The position numbers and the translations under genes are program-made. A stretch of 64,000 bases of DNA from Congeria kusceri. Taxonomy: Eukaryota; Mollusca; Bivalvia; Myida; Dreissenidae. Each line of letters begins with the position of its first letter. Within the stretch, counting starts at the first letter, position 1. The stretch covers positions 73,050,974 to 73,114,973 of the forward strand of contig CM051025.1 in assembly GCA_027627225.1 (NCBI GenBank), given 5' to 3'. Below the pieces are notes generated by a model. The model was not told the origin of the DNA. It was given only the letters and a program-made list of their open reading frames with translations, and did not search any database. This document shows, piece after piece, positions 1 to 11,109 of this stretch.

Positions 1-179
1 CAATGTGAATAAATGATGTAAACCAGTAAAAACATTTAAATAATTCCGAAGAGTGTTTGATTGTGTTTGGTCTGACAAATGTGCAGCAGATCTGACAGAT
101 TTTTCTTGTCAGTCAGACCAAATATCTGACTGAGGACCTCCGAGTTTCGTGAAGACTGTATGGACATGATAGTATTTAC
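1..179. other. unassigned left edge
   Basis: No gene is visible. Short direct and inverted pieces of the type TCTGACAGA and GTCAGTCAGAC recur around 80-130. A similar GTCAGAC-rich patch lies near 11635-11700. No larger element boundary could be set. Confidence 0.4.
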
Positions 180-713
180 GAGACGTGTCGTGGAAAATCG
201 GGCTGAATGCATGTACGTAAAGTGGCGTCCTGGATCAGCCTGTGCAGTCCGCACAGGCTAATCCGGGACGACACTTTCCGCATACAGTGGATTTATGTTT
301 AGAAGAAACTTCCTTGAAACAGAAAATGCATGTACCATAAAATCGGAAAATGTCGTCCTGGTTTAGAAACCATTATGCGGACTGTATAGGCTGATCCAGG
401 CCCCGTATCCACAAAGCTCCTTAGGGAAAACTTAAGTAAATTTCTTAAAATCATAAAATTCCTTAAGTCTGTGGCCATTTCTTTTAAAGTTTCTTTTCTG
501 TTAAACTGTTTTATTCTGGTTAAGAATCAAAAGATGCTTCTAATGGTACCATAGTTAAATAATAAAATAATGATTTTTACATAGAAAATGCTTTTTGAAA
601 TTTTGACTTAAGTATAACTTCAGTGAAGATTTTCCTTAGGAGCATCGTGGATATGGGCCCAGGACGACAATTAAAGCAGATGCATTAATCCCGGGTTTCC
701 CACGACACGCCTA
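180..713. repeat. palindromic repeat family A, copy 1, interrupted
   Basis: The left end reads GAGACGTGTCGTGG and the right end CCCACGACACGCCT, so the termini are inverted repeats. Inside is the hallmark palindrome of the family, GCCTGTGCAGTCCGCACAGG, flanked by CGTCCTGGATCA and TAATCCGGGACGACAC. The element is split by a different element at 401-660. It carries no coding capacity. The same family recurs at 6313, 22162, 30296, 30658, 39831, 46343 and 49269. The classification as a MITE-like non-autonomous element is inferred. Confidence 0.8.
401..660. mobile_element. MITE-like family B, copy 1, nested in family A
   Basis: A 260-bp insert with inverted termini (CCCCGTATCCACAAAGCTCC on the left, GTGGATATGGGCCC on the right). 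AGG at 398-400 is repeated at 661-663, which fits a 3-bp target duplication, although the GGCCC termini make the exact boundary ambiguous. Paralogues are at 4627-4888 and 50630-50883. The short TIRs rich in GGGCCC and the 3-bp duplication would suit a PIF/Harbinger-type MITE. That assignment is inference. Confidence 0.7.
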
Positions 714-1394
714 GTATGTAGTGTGGGTCTTGAACCATATGTCATAACCCGTTTAATTTTATTTGCGTATCTAAATACCGCAAGTTATGCGCTCTTTCAT
801 TTTTAATCATAAAGCGGAATGCATTTCCTTTTTATGCCGAGTTATTTCAGAAATTTTTTATTATTTAAGTGGTTTGCATTGATTAAAGGAAACTAAAGTA
901 ATTTAATACTACAATAATAGTTTAAATGCCTGTGGTAGGGAACATAGCACCAAATATGTGGAGTCGAATATGCCAACATATTTGCCAACCGTTTTGACCA
1001 TTAGCTTTAGTTCCACAGTTAGGCGTATGTCTAGACAGAACCAGTACATCGTTTAATTAGACTTCCAGATAATAAGCGTGTGAGTCAGTATAATATTTAT
1101 AATAAATGCCCGTGCGATTAAACATGTTTAGGACACATAAAATCAAAAGAAAATCATAGAATGAGCAATAGCACTTGTTGAACAGCGTTCAAAATTGCTT
1201 TTCTAATACTGAGTGTTTTATATATTTTAATGATTCTTTTTCGGTATCTGGATTTCTATACTATACTAAACTGCTATAGTTCAATCGTTATAACAGCGTA
1301 AATTATGGTTGGCATATCGTTTTATCATACCACTATGCTGATATCGGCCTGGTACAAAGGTGCCTGATCTATTTGTTTTATATGTATGTAATAC
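714..1394. other. intergenic, nothing recognised
   Basis: AT-rich sequence on both strands, without a supported exon, tRNA or repeat boundary. Confidence 0.4.
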
Positions 1395-1667
1395 ATTTTT
1401 ATCGCGTGCACCGGGATTCTCTCCCATATGGCCATCGCCCCCAGAAGACTTGTTAGTTGGTTACAGGGGATAGTGCAAGATACAGGAAACGCCCGTTCCA
1501 GAAGCGACCCTGGGTCTTTTTAGTGCCCGGTGTGAAGCACCTAGTGCACTGCACCTCGGTTTAACGTCTCATGCGAAAGACGATTTAGAAGGTTAAGGTT
1601 AGGGCTCGAACCTGCGACCCCTGAGTTGTGAAGCCAGTGCGTTACCACTAGACCACGGATCCGCCAC
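1395..1667 (-). repeat. tRNA-derived SINE-like element
   Basis: On the minus strand the head (about 1600-1667) reads like a tRNA: an A-box-like GTGGTCTAGTGGTAACGC and a B-box GCAGGTTCGAGCCC. About 200 bp of unrelated body follows, down to about 1395. The acceptor stem does not pair convincingly, so this is a SINE-type derivative and not a functional tRNA gene. No tail or target duplication was resolved. Confidence 0.55.
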
Positions 1668-2410
1668 TTTGTTTTATATCAGGTCAGTAGCGTTTATATC
1701 AGTCAATGTTTGGAAGTACGTCATATTACTCGAAATCCACTTCTAAAGTCAACATTTTCAGTAAAAATGAATCAGATTTAACAAAACAAACAATTTGATA
1801 CCAAAAACGTATATAGTTTATTATTTTTAATCGTCATAAATCACAAAACGTTATTTTTTAAATATTCACAAAACCCCTCACTTTGGTAGTGGTATGACGT
1901 CCTCAATGGAACAATAAATCATCCATACACAGTTATTTCAATACATTTTAAATATAAATGAACTAAAAGTCAATACACAGAATCAGTTTATAATGAGTCT
2001 CAAACATGTTTTGACCAAAAATTGAACACGCTATAGTCATTATTGAAACGATCTTCAAAATGTCAATTTCATTACACAACTCCAAAATCATAAAAATGGC
2101 GTCTCAAAACAATTCGTCGATGCGTGTTCTCCGATAAAATGGGCCGTTGCAAATCCATTTTAGTTTGTGTTTCCAATATTATATGAATAGACGTGTGTGT
2201 AATCTATGTATTTGTAGTGAAAACATCTCATTTATCTTTACGAAATGTTAAAAATAAGGTATAATCCAGTCAACTTTTAGAAACCCATAACTACATGTAC
2301 GTGAACGTGTAAAAGCCGGCTCAGTAAAATCAGCGCGGCTCTTAGGGTTTAAATATGAAAAAAATCAGCTCGTTTGTTGTAATTTTAAGAAAAACGTGGT
2401 ATGATAAATA
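1668..2410. other. intergenic, nothing recognised
   Basis: AT-rich, no gene or repeat unit identified. Confidence 0.4.
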
Positions 2411-2608
2411 GAAAAACAGGTTACTGCCTGGTCTTGTGTAATATATCAGGTTCGGCACGAATAAAATAACGGCTCGGCAAGCCTCGCCGTTATATTATTC
2501 TAAGCCTCACCTGATATATTACACAAGACCAGGGCCCAGTTAACGGCTGTTAGCTTAATTGTCCGTTAAAGTTTTCAGCAACTGGGCCCAGGCAGTAACA
2601 TGTTATTC
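2411..2608. repeat. long palindrome carrying a nested 58-bp palindromic insert
   Basis: The outer arms read GTTACTGCCTGGTCTTGTGT and ACACAAGACC...CAGGCAGTAAC around a central hairpin (CGGCTCGGCAAGCCTCGCCG). The right arm is interrupted at about 2532-2589 by a small element that itself begins GGGCCCAGTT and ends AACTGGGCCC. Removing it restores the outer palindrome. There is no coding capacity. Confidence 0.8.
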
Positions 2609-3217
2609 TCTATGTATCCCCTAGGTTTAGACTTCAATCGTAGATCATCGAGTAGTCTGAGAATCCATAGTGTGTGAACGGTCAATGACATACTGATAGC
2701 AGAGTCGATGATAAACAGACGCACGAACTTGGATTTAGGTTACAATATACTTATTCCAATCCTTATGTAATTTAATGTAAAAGCGATAACTTTAACCAAA
2801 AATAAATGCAACATTTTGCACATAGGGACCCTCATAACCATACTTTTCTTAAAGAGCATTCTATGCTGAATTGATTTAAGCAATAAAAAGGGTATGTCAT
2901 GTATTATGTAAGAAAGAACTCGACACTAAACAAAGTTGACAGTTTTATCACCATCTTTTTAGCGGCTACTTTCTAGTTGACTGTAACCCGCCTCAGCCCA
3001 AGTGTCATACTGTAGTCTCCAATCCCAAAACATATCAGTGATTTATTTGTGCATACCAATGCTTACCCTACCAACATCTCCAAAAAAGGAATATCAAAGC
3101 AAATGTCCAAACCTACAAACATGTCTTCGAGTTAAACTTGTTGATTTATTTAGAGAGTACAGCCCTACATGACTTATTTATTTAGTGCATTGTGACCTAG
3201 AAGATAAGCAGGACTGC
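2609..3217. other. intergenic, nothing recognised
   Basis: No supported gene. AT-rich with short poly-purine stretches. Confidence 0.35.
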
Positions 3218-3461
3218 AGGTCAAATAACACCAAAACGGAAGTCACATCCTCAGGGTTACATGCTGTCAGTTAGATAATAAACACATAGGGTTCAGTGTA
3301 TAGTGCATATGGTTTTTAAAATACATTTTAAATGATATGTTTTGGTATTAATTTAAAGGTATATATGTAAGAAATAAGAAAAAAAGACAGTTTTAGGCAC
3401 TTCTTTATCCTATATGGTTCCCAGCTTCATAACTTTTGGCCCATGTATTCATGCACAAAAT
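3218..3461 (-). repeat. dispersed repeat D, uninterrupted copy
   Basis: Its reverse complement matches two blocks of the right-hand copy, 33147-33224 and 34522-34679. Shared stretches include the complements of AACTTTTGGCCCATGTATTC and TAGATAATAAACACATAGGG. In this copy the two blocks are contiguous, so it serves as the empty site for the 1.27-kb insert in the other copy. No coding capacity was recognised. Confidence 0.75.
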
Positions 3462-4626
3462 GGCAGCCCCCATGCCTGTCAAACCGGTTTGTTTATTCTA
3501 AGGTAAATATTTTGAGTTACAACGTATAGAAATTTGTGACATGCTGTTTTTTAAAAAGGTTATGGCCTTATCTTTCCAACAATGTATGGTGATATATTTG
3601 GAAGTCGCTTGGTCATGGTGAAAATTGAGATCAAACATTGAATATTTTATATGTAACAATGAAGGAATTTATTTGCGCATGCGTAACCTGCACTTAAACC
3701 CCCCCCCCCCCTTGCGCATGTCTCAGCACACGAGTTTGTCCAATATTATTAATCAACTTAACAATATTACGCATAATATCAGTGAAAATGCACGTACTTA
3801 TCAGGTAGCACGAGTAAATAAAAATATCACTGTTGCTGAACTCATTTTTATTAAAATATTAATATACACATTAAATAACATATAGGGACGAGTATTTAAA
3901 TGAGAATGGAACAAGATATAATCAAAATGGTATTGTTTAAACATGTCAATTTTAAAATCTGGCACATTAATTTAACCCTTGCTACAGCAACTGTCAGCTA
4001 TATGCCGATACAGTGGTTATATCATATATCGTGTTTTTACAAAAGTATAACTGGATTTTATTTAATAGTATATGCATTGCGTCTATGATGATGTATGCCA
4101 GGTGTTACCATCACTCCAGTGTTTTCAGTATACCGGTAGTTGTATATTGAAGCAGGGATAACAAGAATTGTACGTATATTTACTTCAAAAACATGTTATA
4201 ATTTATTTTAATAACCAACATGCATTTGTTTTCTGTTCTCGGTTACCATTGTCACTAAATCTGATTCCCTACAAATGTTTGTACTGGAGCGTGAACTTCT
4301 TTGGGAAATAAATGTGCCATATGGCCTTTGCTACATTTTTTCACGTATATCCATACGTTTTGCCGCTTCAAGGCCCTCAAAAGAAATGAAATGTTAATTA
4401 GGTATCCTTAATGAATGAGGGAAATTGTTGTATAGGATACGTACATTAAAATAATAATTTATAATATAATAAGTATGGAAATTATTATTATTTGAAGTTT
4501 TATCGTAACAAAGGTCTACTGCATTTCCTGCTTAGTTCTAGTAGGTCAACGTTAAAATGTTAATTTAGTGTATAGTGGTTCTTTACGACGTATATTCGAC
4601 ATGTTCCCGTAAGGCAAAAATGACCT
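3462..4626. other. intergenic, nothing recognised
   Basis: Short open frames at 3625-3885 and 3900-4088 are AT-biased, unlike any family I know, and lack gene context. A C-homopolymer sits near 3700. No gene is called. Confidence 0.4.
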
Positions 4627-4888
4627 GGGCCCGTATTCACAAAGCTTCCGAAGGACAACTTAAGTTTATTTCTTAAATTCATAAACTTCCTTAAGTCTGT
4701 AGCTGTTTCATGTATAGGTCTTTTTACATTAAAATATTTTAAACTAGTAAAAATTGCTTAGATGTTAAGTATTTAGCCCTGTTGAAAACAGAAATCACTG
4801 GATCACCATAGAAAATTTAATCTGAAATGATCACTTAAATACAACCTAAGTTTAGAATTCCCTTAGGAGCTTTGTGAATACCGGCCCT
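4627..4888. mobile_element. MITE-like family B, copy 2
   Basis: A 262-bp element with terminal inverted repeats GGGCCCGTATTCACAAAGC and GCTTTGTGAATACCGGCCC (three mismatches). It is the cleanest copy of the family. The interior is AT-rich and non-coding, with subterminal AACTTAAG and CTTAAG motifs. Confidence 0.8.
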
Positions 4889-5113
4889 ATTGTCTTTTGT
4901 GTGTGTATGTTTTTTTCTTCACGAATCGTGCTTTGCTCGTCCGTTCCTGTGTACACCCGCTCTTCATCTAACTGTTAATCGCATGAGCGATATGGGGCCA
5001 GATTGATCTCTTGTTATAAGATTGGTCAAGATTGGCTTTTGTAGAAAACCGAACGTGAAGAGCAATGTGAGCGCTTATAATATATATATATAGTAATCTT
5101 AGTGCGGGCATCA

Positions 5114-5796
5114 GGGCCCGAATTCACAAACCAATTATTAGATTTAAAGGGACCTGTTCACAGATAAGAAAATTGACGATTTTCAGATTTTTTGTCATAG
5201 AATTAAAAAAAAAAACATAACGCATATACAAGGGAAATGACACTCCTGATCAGAAAATTGAAGATATAGTGTCGTTTATGAAAAATCATCATTTCAAACG
5301 GATAAAATTATAAAGCGTTTGTAACGCTTTTCCTCGGTAAACTCGTGTATCACTAGACATCGTTAAATATACTCTTTGATAGATTCGAAAGTTCAGATTG
5401 CCGAGTGGTTAAGGCGCTAGTCTGTTTTGACCTCGACGGTCGCAGGTTCGAGTCCCGGCGAGGGCAAATGCTTTGATCTGCTTCTTTTTTCTTAATATAA
5501 TATTTGTTTTTTTTAGTCTAGATACTTTACTTTTTGCAGTTAAGATATTGAAGAGCATTTTTCAAAAATACGAAAATATGTTAACAAGTCCCTTTAAGAA
5601 TAAAGAACCGACTTAAATTCAAGAAATAATACGTTGCTTATAAAGTGAATAAATCATTTAATAAAGACAGCAAAAATCAAGTGATCAAAATTCAAAGTAA
5701 CATTCGAATTAACAGCCTTTTTAGAACAGGACAGTTTCAATGATATTCTGTATTTTGAAGTCTTAAGTCTAAGAATCGGTTGGTGAATACGGGCCC
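5114..5796. mobile_element. MITE-like family G, copy 1, interrupted by a TTAA element
   Basis: The termini GGGCCCGAATTCACAAACC and GGTTGGTGAATACGGGCCC are inverted repeats and share the outer GGGCCCG(T/A)ATTCAC with family B. Without the insert at 5144-5597 the element would be about 230 bp, similar to the copies at 30015-30276 and 36362-36619. There is no coding capacity. Confidence 0.8.
5144..5597 (+). mobile_element. TTAA-flanked TIR element with tRNA-like core (family F, copy 1)
   Basis: About 450 bp. The left end is TTAA then AGGGACCTGTTCACA. The right end is TGTTAACAAGTCCCT then TTAA. The interior at about 5395-5468 is tRNA-like: A-box-like TTGCCGAGTGG at 5398-5408 and B-box GGTTCGAGTCC at 5445-5455. 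The tRNA acceptor stem does not form, so no functional tRNA is claimed. The host sequence around it, TTAGAT-TTAA and TTAA-GAATAAAGAA, matches the continuous TTAGACTTAAGAATAAAGAA of the family G copy at 30015, which shows the TTAA target duplication directly. TTAA duplication is the hallmark of piggyBac-type transposition. The link to that superfamily is inferred, as no transposase is present. Confidence 0.75.
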
Positions 5797-7289
5797 TGGA
5801 AACATGGGTTTCACCGGTAACGGCGTTTTTGTCGAGTGTTTTTTTTTTTTTTAATGGGCAGTTTAACGTAAAGCCGCGATTAGTTTATTGTTCCCCCAAT
5901 GAATCAGGGTTAAATCTGTCCCTGGTAAATTACATACAATGGTCAATTAAGACACAAACATGTCCTCATGTCAATATTTTGGTAAGTTTATACATGTACT
6001 AGTAAATTATTGGTAAATTTTAGCTTGTACTTTTGTCACAGTCGACCTTAACAAAAACTATTTATAGTGTAAATGAAGTCGGACGAGACGTACAGTGAAA
6101 ATATATGCTTAACAAAAGTACTATCATTTTAATCCAATTTATTCTCACAGTTGATTGACCATAGAAAATACACATGCATATATACACTTTGCAACTAATT
6201 TCGTAATGTAAAATTATGGATGATGGTTCAATATCATATCGTCATTTGGAGGTGTCTCTCGCGTGTGCGTGTGATCAAAGCCTTTAAATAAGATGCTTGA
6301 TGATTACCATTATCTGCACAGGCTAATCCGGGACGACACATGCATTCAGCCAGGGTTTCCCACGACACTACTCATATGTTTTGGATGTTATAAATGCCGG
6401 TACACGTAGCAGAACAAGCATCAATACCGAACATCTGGTTTCATTGAAACTGTTATTTTTAAAAGCTGAAAGCTGACGTATGGAATTTTACCACATAAAA
6501 TGGTTTGTTATTTAACACTCATTCATCACATTTTTAATGTTTCATACATCCTGTTTTTAGTTTTGTATTAATAGCGTATGGTTTATATGACTCCGAATAC
6601 AAGGTGTTGCCGTCCATGCTTCAGTGAATGAACGGATGTCGTTTTCAACCACTTTATGGCGGTAACTATAGGGGTGACACGTGCATGTGCATGTTAGTCC
6701 TTAGTTTATCTCCCAGCGGTGTATATATACCCCTCAGCAAAAATAATTTAATATACGTACCTTTCAATAAACATCAAACAGTCCCTGCATGAAACAAATA
6801 AGCGATATTTGTACCAAGCACCACAAATAAATGGGCTGATTATGGCTTTACGTCAGTGATGATAAACATGTCCATTTTAGCTGAAAATATCTTATACGTG
6901 TATAATCTATACGACATACAAACTAAAGACATTTTAGAAACATATTATTAATTACTACATGAGGAAATTACCGTACACGTTATGTTTATCGATTGTTTTA
7001 CGAATGAAAGAAGATGTCGATTTTAGACACAGATCGTTGTTATTTGTTTGCAGAACAATTTGATACACAGCATTCGAGAGCAGAAAAGCATACATAGGTG
7101 GCTGGAGCTTCAAACCCTATTCTCAATTTAGTGTTATACCGCCTCGGTATTCCCGTAGTAGTCTGTTTCAGATGCATTGTTTATGAAACATTTATTGCCA
7201 AGCATGTATACGCACTTAAAAAACCATAACATTTTATCGATAAACAATGAACATGCTTTGCAACGAATATTCAGACGCCATGTAGATTA
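5797..7289. other. intergenic with one family A fragment
   Basis: A 61-bp piece of family A lies at 6313-6373 (right end only, finishing in CCCACGACACTA). The rest is AT-rich with no gene recognised. Confidence 0.5.
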
Positions 7290-8050
7290 ATTTAATACCC
7301 AGCCAGCATGAATATATGGGACCCATATGGGTCCAATATGAGCTACCATATGGGGCCTGTGTGAGCTAACCATATGGGGCCAAATGGGATTTTGCAAACT
7401 GTATTTGTATGGGTCCCAGATGGGTTGCGATATGGGACCTATGTGGGTTCCATGTGGACCCAAGATGGGTCCTAAATGGGATACCCATATAGGTCCAATA
7501 TGGGCTTCGATATGGGTCCTGTATGGGCAATCCATATGGGGCCAAATGGGATTTTGCAAACTGTATTTGTATGGGTCCTAGATGGGTTGCGATATGGGAC
7601 CTATGTGGGTTCCATGTGGACCCAAGGTGGGTCCTATATGGGTACCCCATATAGGTCCAATATGGGTCCTGTATGGGCAACCCATATGGGGCCAAGTGGG
7701 ATTTTGCAAACTGTTTTTGCATTGGTCCCAGATGGGTTGCGATATGCGACCTGTGTGGGTCCAATATCGGCTACCCATATGGGTCCAATATTGGCTTCGA
7801 TATTGGTCCTTTATAGGCAACCCATATGGGGCCATGTGGGATTTTGCAAACTGTTTTGCATGGGTCTCAAATGGGTTGCATTATGGGATACATGTGGGTC
7901 CTATATGTATCTAAGATGGACCCCATTATAGGCTACCCATATGGGACCCATGCAAAAAGTGTTTGCAAAATCCCACTTGGCCCCATATAAGCTGCCCAAT
8001 TAGGACCAATCCAGGTTTCGATATGGATCCTCTATGGGCATCCTATATCC
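7290..8050. repeat. CCCATATGGG tandem array 1 with ~140-162 bp higher-order unit
   Basis: The decamer palindrome CCCATATGGG and near variants recur throughout. A marker sequence ATTTTGCAAACTGT starts at 7389, 7551, 7701 and 7841, giving higher-order units of 162, 150 and 140 bp. A last unit is inverted (complementary marker near 7961). The left edge TAATACCCAGC matches, in reverse complement, the right edge of the array ending near 22062. Long open frames rich in Met, Gly, Pro and Trp arise on both strands from the repeat and are not genes. Confidence 0.85.
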
Positions 8051-9856
8051 GGTTGGGTTTTTCTAACACTGTCTGCATGAGTCCCATGTAGGTTTCGTTT
8101 ATGTAAAGGTCCTGTTTGTCATACATACATGATGCACTGCAAAATTCAATAAACAATAACTATTCTATAAATGTTACTCACAAGCTGCGGAGCATATATA
8201 TATATATTTCATCATTAAAGTTCATTCGTTAATACAACAACACATTTAATCATTTCTTACTTTAATTGGATTGCCATTTGCAGAATATAACACTTACTAG
8301 TAATTAATATATGTCTGTTGTCGGTATAGGGTATTCAATAGATGTGTTAGTTCCTTTATGCATAATGTTAACCGGACAATGCATTTGTGTACTACATATG
8401 TACAATCAATCACTTGTTTTCTACATGTAAACAGGAAAAATAAACAATCACACACTATTCATGATGACATTTTGACATGTGTTACAAAAATGGACCATAC
8501 CATTTAGATCATATTAACTAGTCTAGAAAGATACAATTCTGTAAATAAAGCATGATTGTGAACTGCACACATGTGGCACAATAAAACAGCAATCAAAGAA
8601 TAACACATTATGAGTAAATTCAGACACATTTAAAAGCCAAACACAGTGTGGACAAATCTAACACTTGAAGTGACTCTATTGCACACAGCCTTTACTGGTG
8701 GTAAGGTATGATAATGGAATCAAATGTGAGACAACTCCACCAGTAGATATACCAATCTTACAGTATTGCATAGTATGGACCAATTAACCTAACAAAGACG
8801 TTTTAGTAGGACTATATTATCAGAATTTACACACACAAAAATTGTAAACATGTAAATATAGGCCTCCGGCCCAGAATACAACATATATAACAGTTATACA
8901 TACTGAAATATACCACCTTGCATTCATAATATTGATAATATTTTATGTATCAAGCACAGGATACAGCATATATAACAGTTTCAATCCTTGTAAATTCCAA
9001 TAGACAACTGTGTTATCATAGAATCAATACAATGTATTTGTCTGGCCCAGAATACAACATAAGTGTATATTATGGTTTCATATCAATTCAGACATACCAA
9101 TGTGTTTTCATATTGGCAATATAATTTATATATCCAACCCACAATACAACATAAACAGTTTCAAACAATTCAGATAGTTGTGTTTTTAAAAGCGCAATAT
9201 AAAAATGCATTGTTCCGAATTAGAGTACCGCATAATTATAACAGTGCAATACAAAACAATTCAAATAGGCCAATGTGTTCACTTATAAATATCTATTAAG
9301 CATAGATTGAGATATATAGTAATACAATACATTTACGTTCAAAATAGACAACTGTCAAGCAATTACAAACACATTATTATTTTCAGTAGGTAAGCCTGTT
9401 ATTTTGTTACATGTAATTGCATATACCAGTGTTATAAAACATTTGAGAATGGTCACAAGACAAAGTCTCACAAACTAATTCAAGTATGAAAATAGTTAGG
9501 GTTGTGTTAATTTGTAAGAGCCACATCTCAATGATACTAACTTGATCATGCATTAATATTCAATATGTAAAAACAGTTAAAACTTTCTCAAATTTAATAC
9601 CGAGCCTTCATTAAACAACAATTGATTCAAAACATAAAGCATGATCAAGATAATGTAAAATATAAGGAGGACTGATGTGGTGAAATCAAACTGTAAACTA
9701 GCAATTCTAAACTATCAAGTATTTCTAAAAAATATTTCAATAGTTAAAAAGTTCTGTTTCTTGAAATAAACTTTTTTTTAAAGAATATTAGCATATAATC
9801 TTTTTTTAAACACGTTAAATTACAAGCCTGAAAATATTATCGGGAATATGTGAATT
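8051..9856. other. AT-rich intergenic region with a degenerate tandem repeat
   Basis: From about 8866 to 9300 the motif CCAGAATACAACATA recurs in degenerate copies, including 8871, 9047 and near 9140, so this looks like an old decayed tandem repeat. The rest holds nothing recognisable. Confidence 0.45.
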
Positions 9857-11109
9857 AACAAGAGCTGCCTCAGGACAGTGCGCTCGACTATTCACTACAC
9901 TTAAAGTCTTTGAAAGTATAATATATTCTGTCAGTGACTTTACATAATGACCATAAAAACGTATGTGAAATTTCAATTGAATATATGTAGTAGTTACAGA
10001 GATATGCGAGGCTTGCTTTAAGGGAAGTTTGGGAGTAATTTACTCCCAGTTTTTGTCACAGAACTTCCAAAATTGCAGCCATGGAAGTTGCAGAACTTCC
10101 AAAATTGCAGCCAAGGAAGTTCCATCATGTAAGGATGAACAAGTTAGAAGAAAAATTAAGAAATTTTTCTAAATGTATACCTCTTTCACTAAATAAATTG
10201 GCATATAAGCACTTGATGAAAGAGACCTGGCCTTAAAAAGCCTTGAATTTTATACTTAATATACCCATTTCTGAAATGCTCAGGACTTATGTAGCGCAAT
10301 ACTTCAAAACTTCCAAATATTATGAGCTTTTAATATTTCTAACTTTTGAAATTAAAGGCCATGAAGTTCCAACTTCCAGTTTTTTCAAAAGTTCATGAAA
10401 GCCCTGGATATGTACTTGCACACAAACTTTAACCTGAATATTTCTAAGTACAAAAAGTGTCATAATTCTGCTAAAATGCTGGTCACAGTAATGGGCATAG
10501 GCTAGTGACCTTATAATATGACCCTGAAGACATGTGAGATATTTCAGCTGAATATCTCAATTCAGCTAAATTGCAGATAAAGAGTTATAGGCCTTGGTCA
10601 GTGACCTCACATAATGACCCCGAAGATATGTGTGAAGTTTCAATTAAATATATGTAGTAGTTACAGATATATATACACTTGTTGCACGCAAACCTTAGCC
10701 TGAATTTTTTAAGTACAAAAAGGGGCCTAATTCTGCTAAATTGCAGGACAGAGTATGGGCCTTGGTCAGTGACCTTACATAATGACCAAGAAGGCATATG
10801 TGAAGTTTCAATAGAATATATTTAGTAGTACTGTAGTTATTGATATATGTACTTGTTGCACGCAAACTTTAACCTGAATTTTCTAAGTACAAAAAGGGGG
10901 ATAATTCTGTTAAATTGCAGGTCATAGTTATGGGTCTTGGCCAGTGACCTTATATAATGACCCTGAAGGCATGTGTTAAGTTTCAATTGAATATCTGTAG
11001 TAGTTACCGAGATATGGACTTGTTGCCCACAAACCTTAACCAGAGCATTATGCCGGCGCCGCCGAACCGGTGAGTAGTAGAGCTCAAACTATTCGGTGAA
11101 TAGTCGAGT
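9857..11109. repeat. dispersed element P, copy 1, with degenerate tandem core
   Basis: The left end reads AACAAGAGCTG and then GGACAGTGCGCTCGACTATTC. The right end carries GTGAATAGTCGAG next to a GCCGGCGCCGCCG stretch. Between them a degenerate unit of roughly 150-180 bp recurs, marked by CAGTGACCT(T/C)A(C/T)ATAATGACC (near 10510, 10602, 10770, 10941) and GCAAACYTTAACCTGAAT. The outer motif GAGCTG...GGACAG...CGCTCGA also closes, in reverse complement, the repeat ending at 48670. No protein is encoded. Confidence 0.65.

Noticed and set aside
5395..5468. Functional tRNA-Leu-like gene
   Set aside because: A and B boxes are present but the acceptor stem does not pair, and the segment lies in a repeated mobile element.
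7287..7931. Overlapping open frames of up to 151 codons rich in Met, Gly, Pro, Trp
   Set aside because: They arise from the CCCATATGGG array on both strands at once, with periodic residues and no other coding sign.
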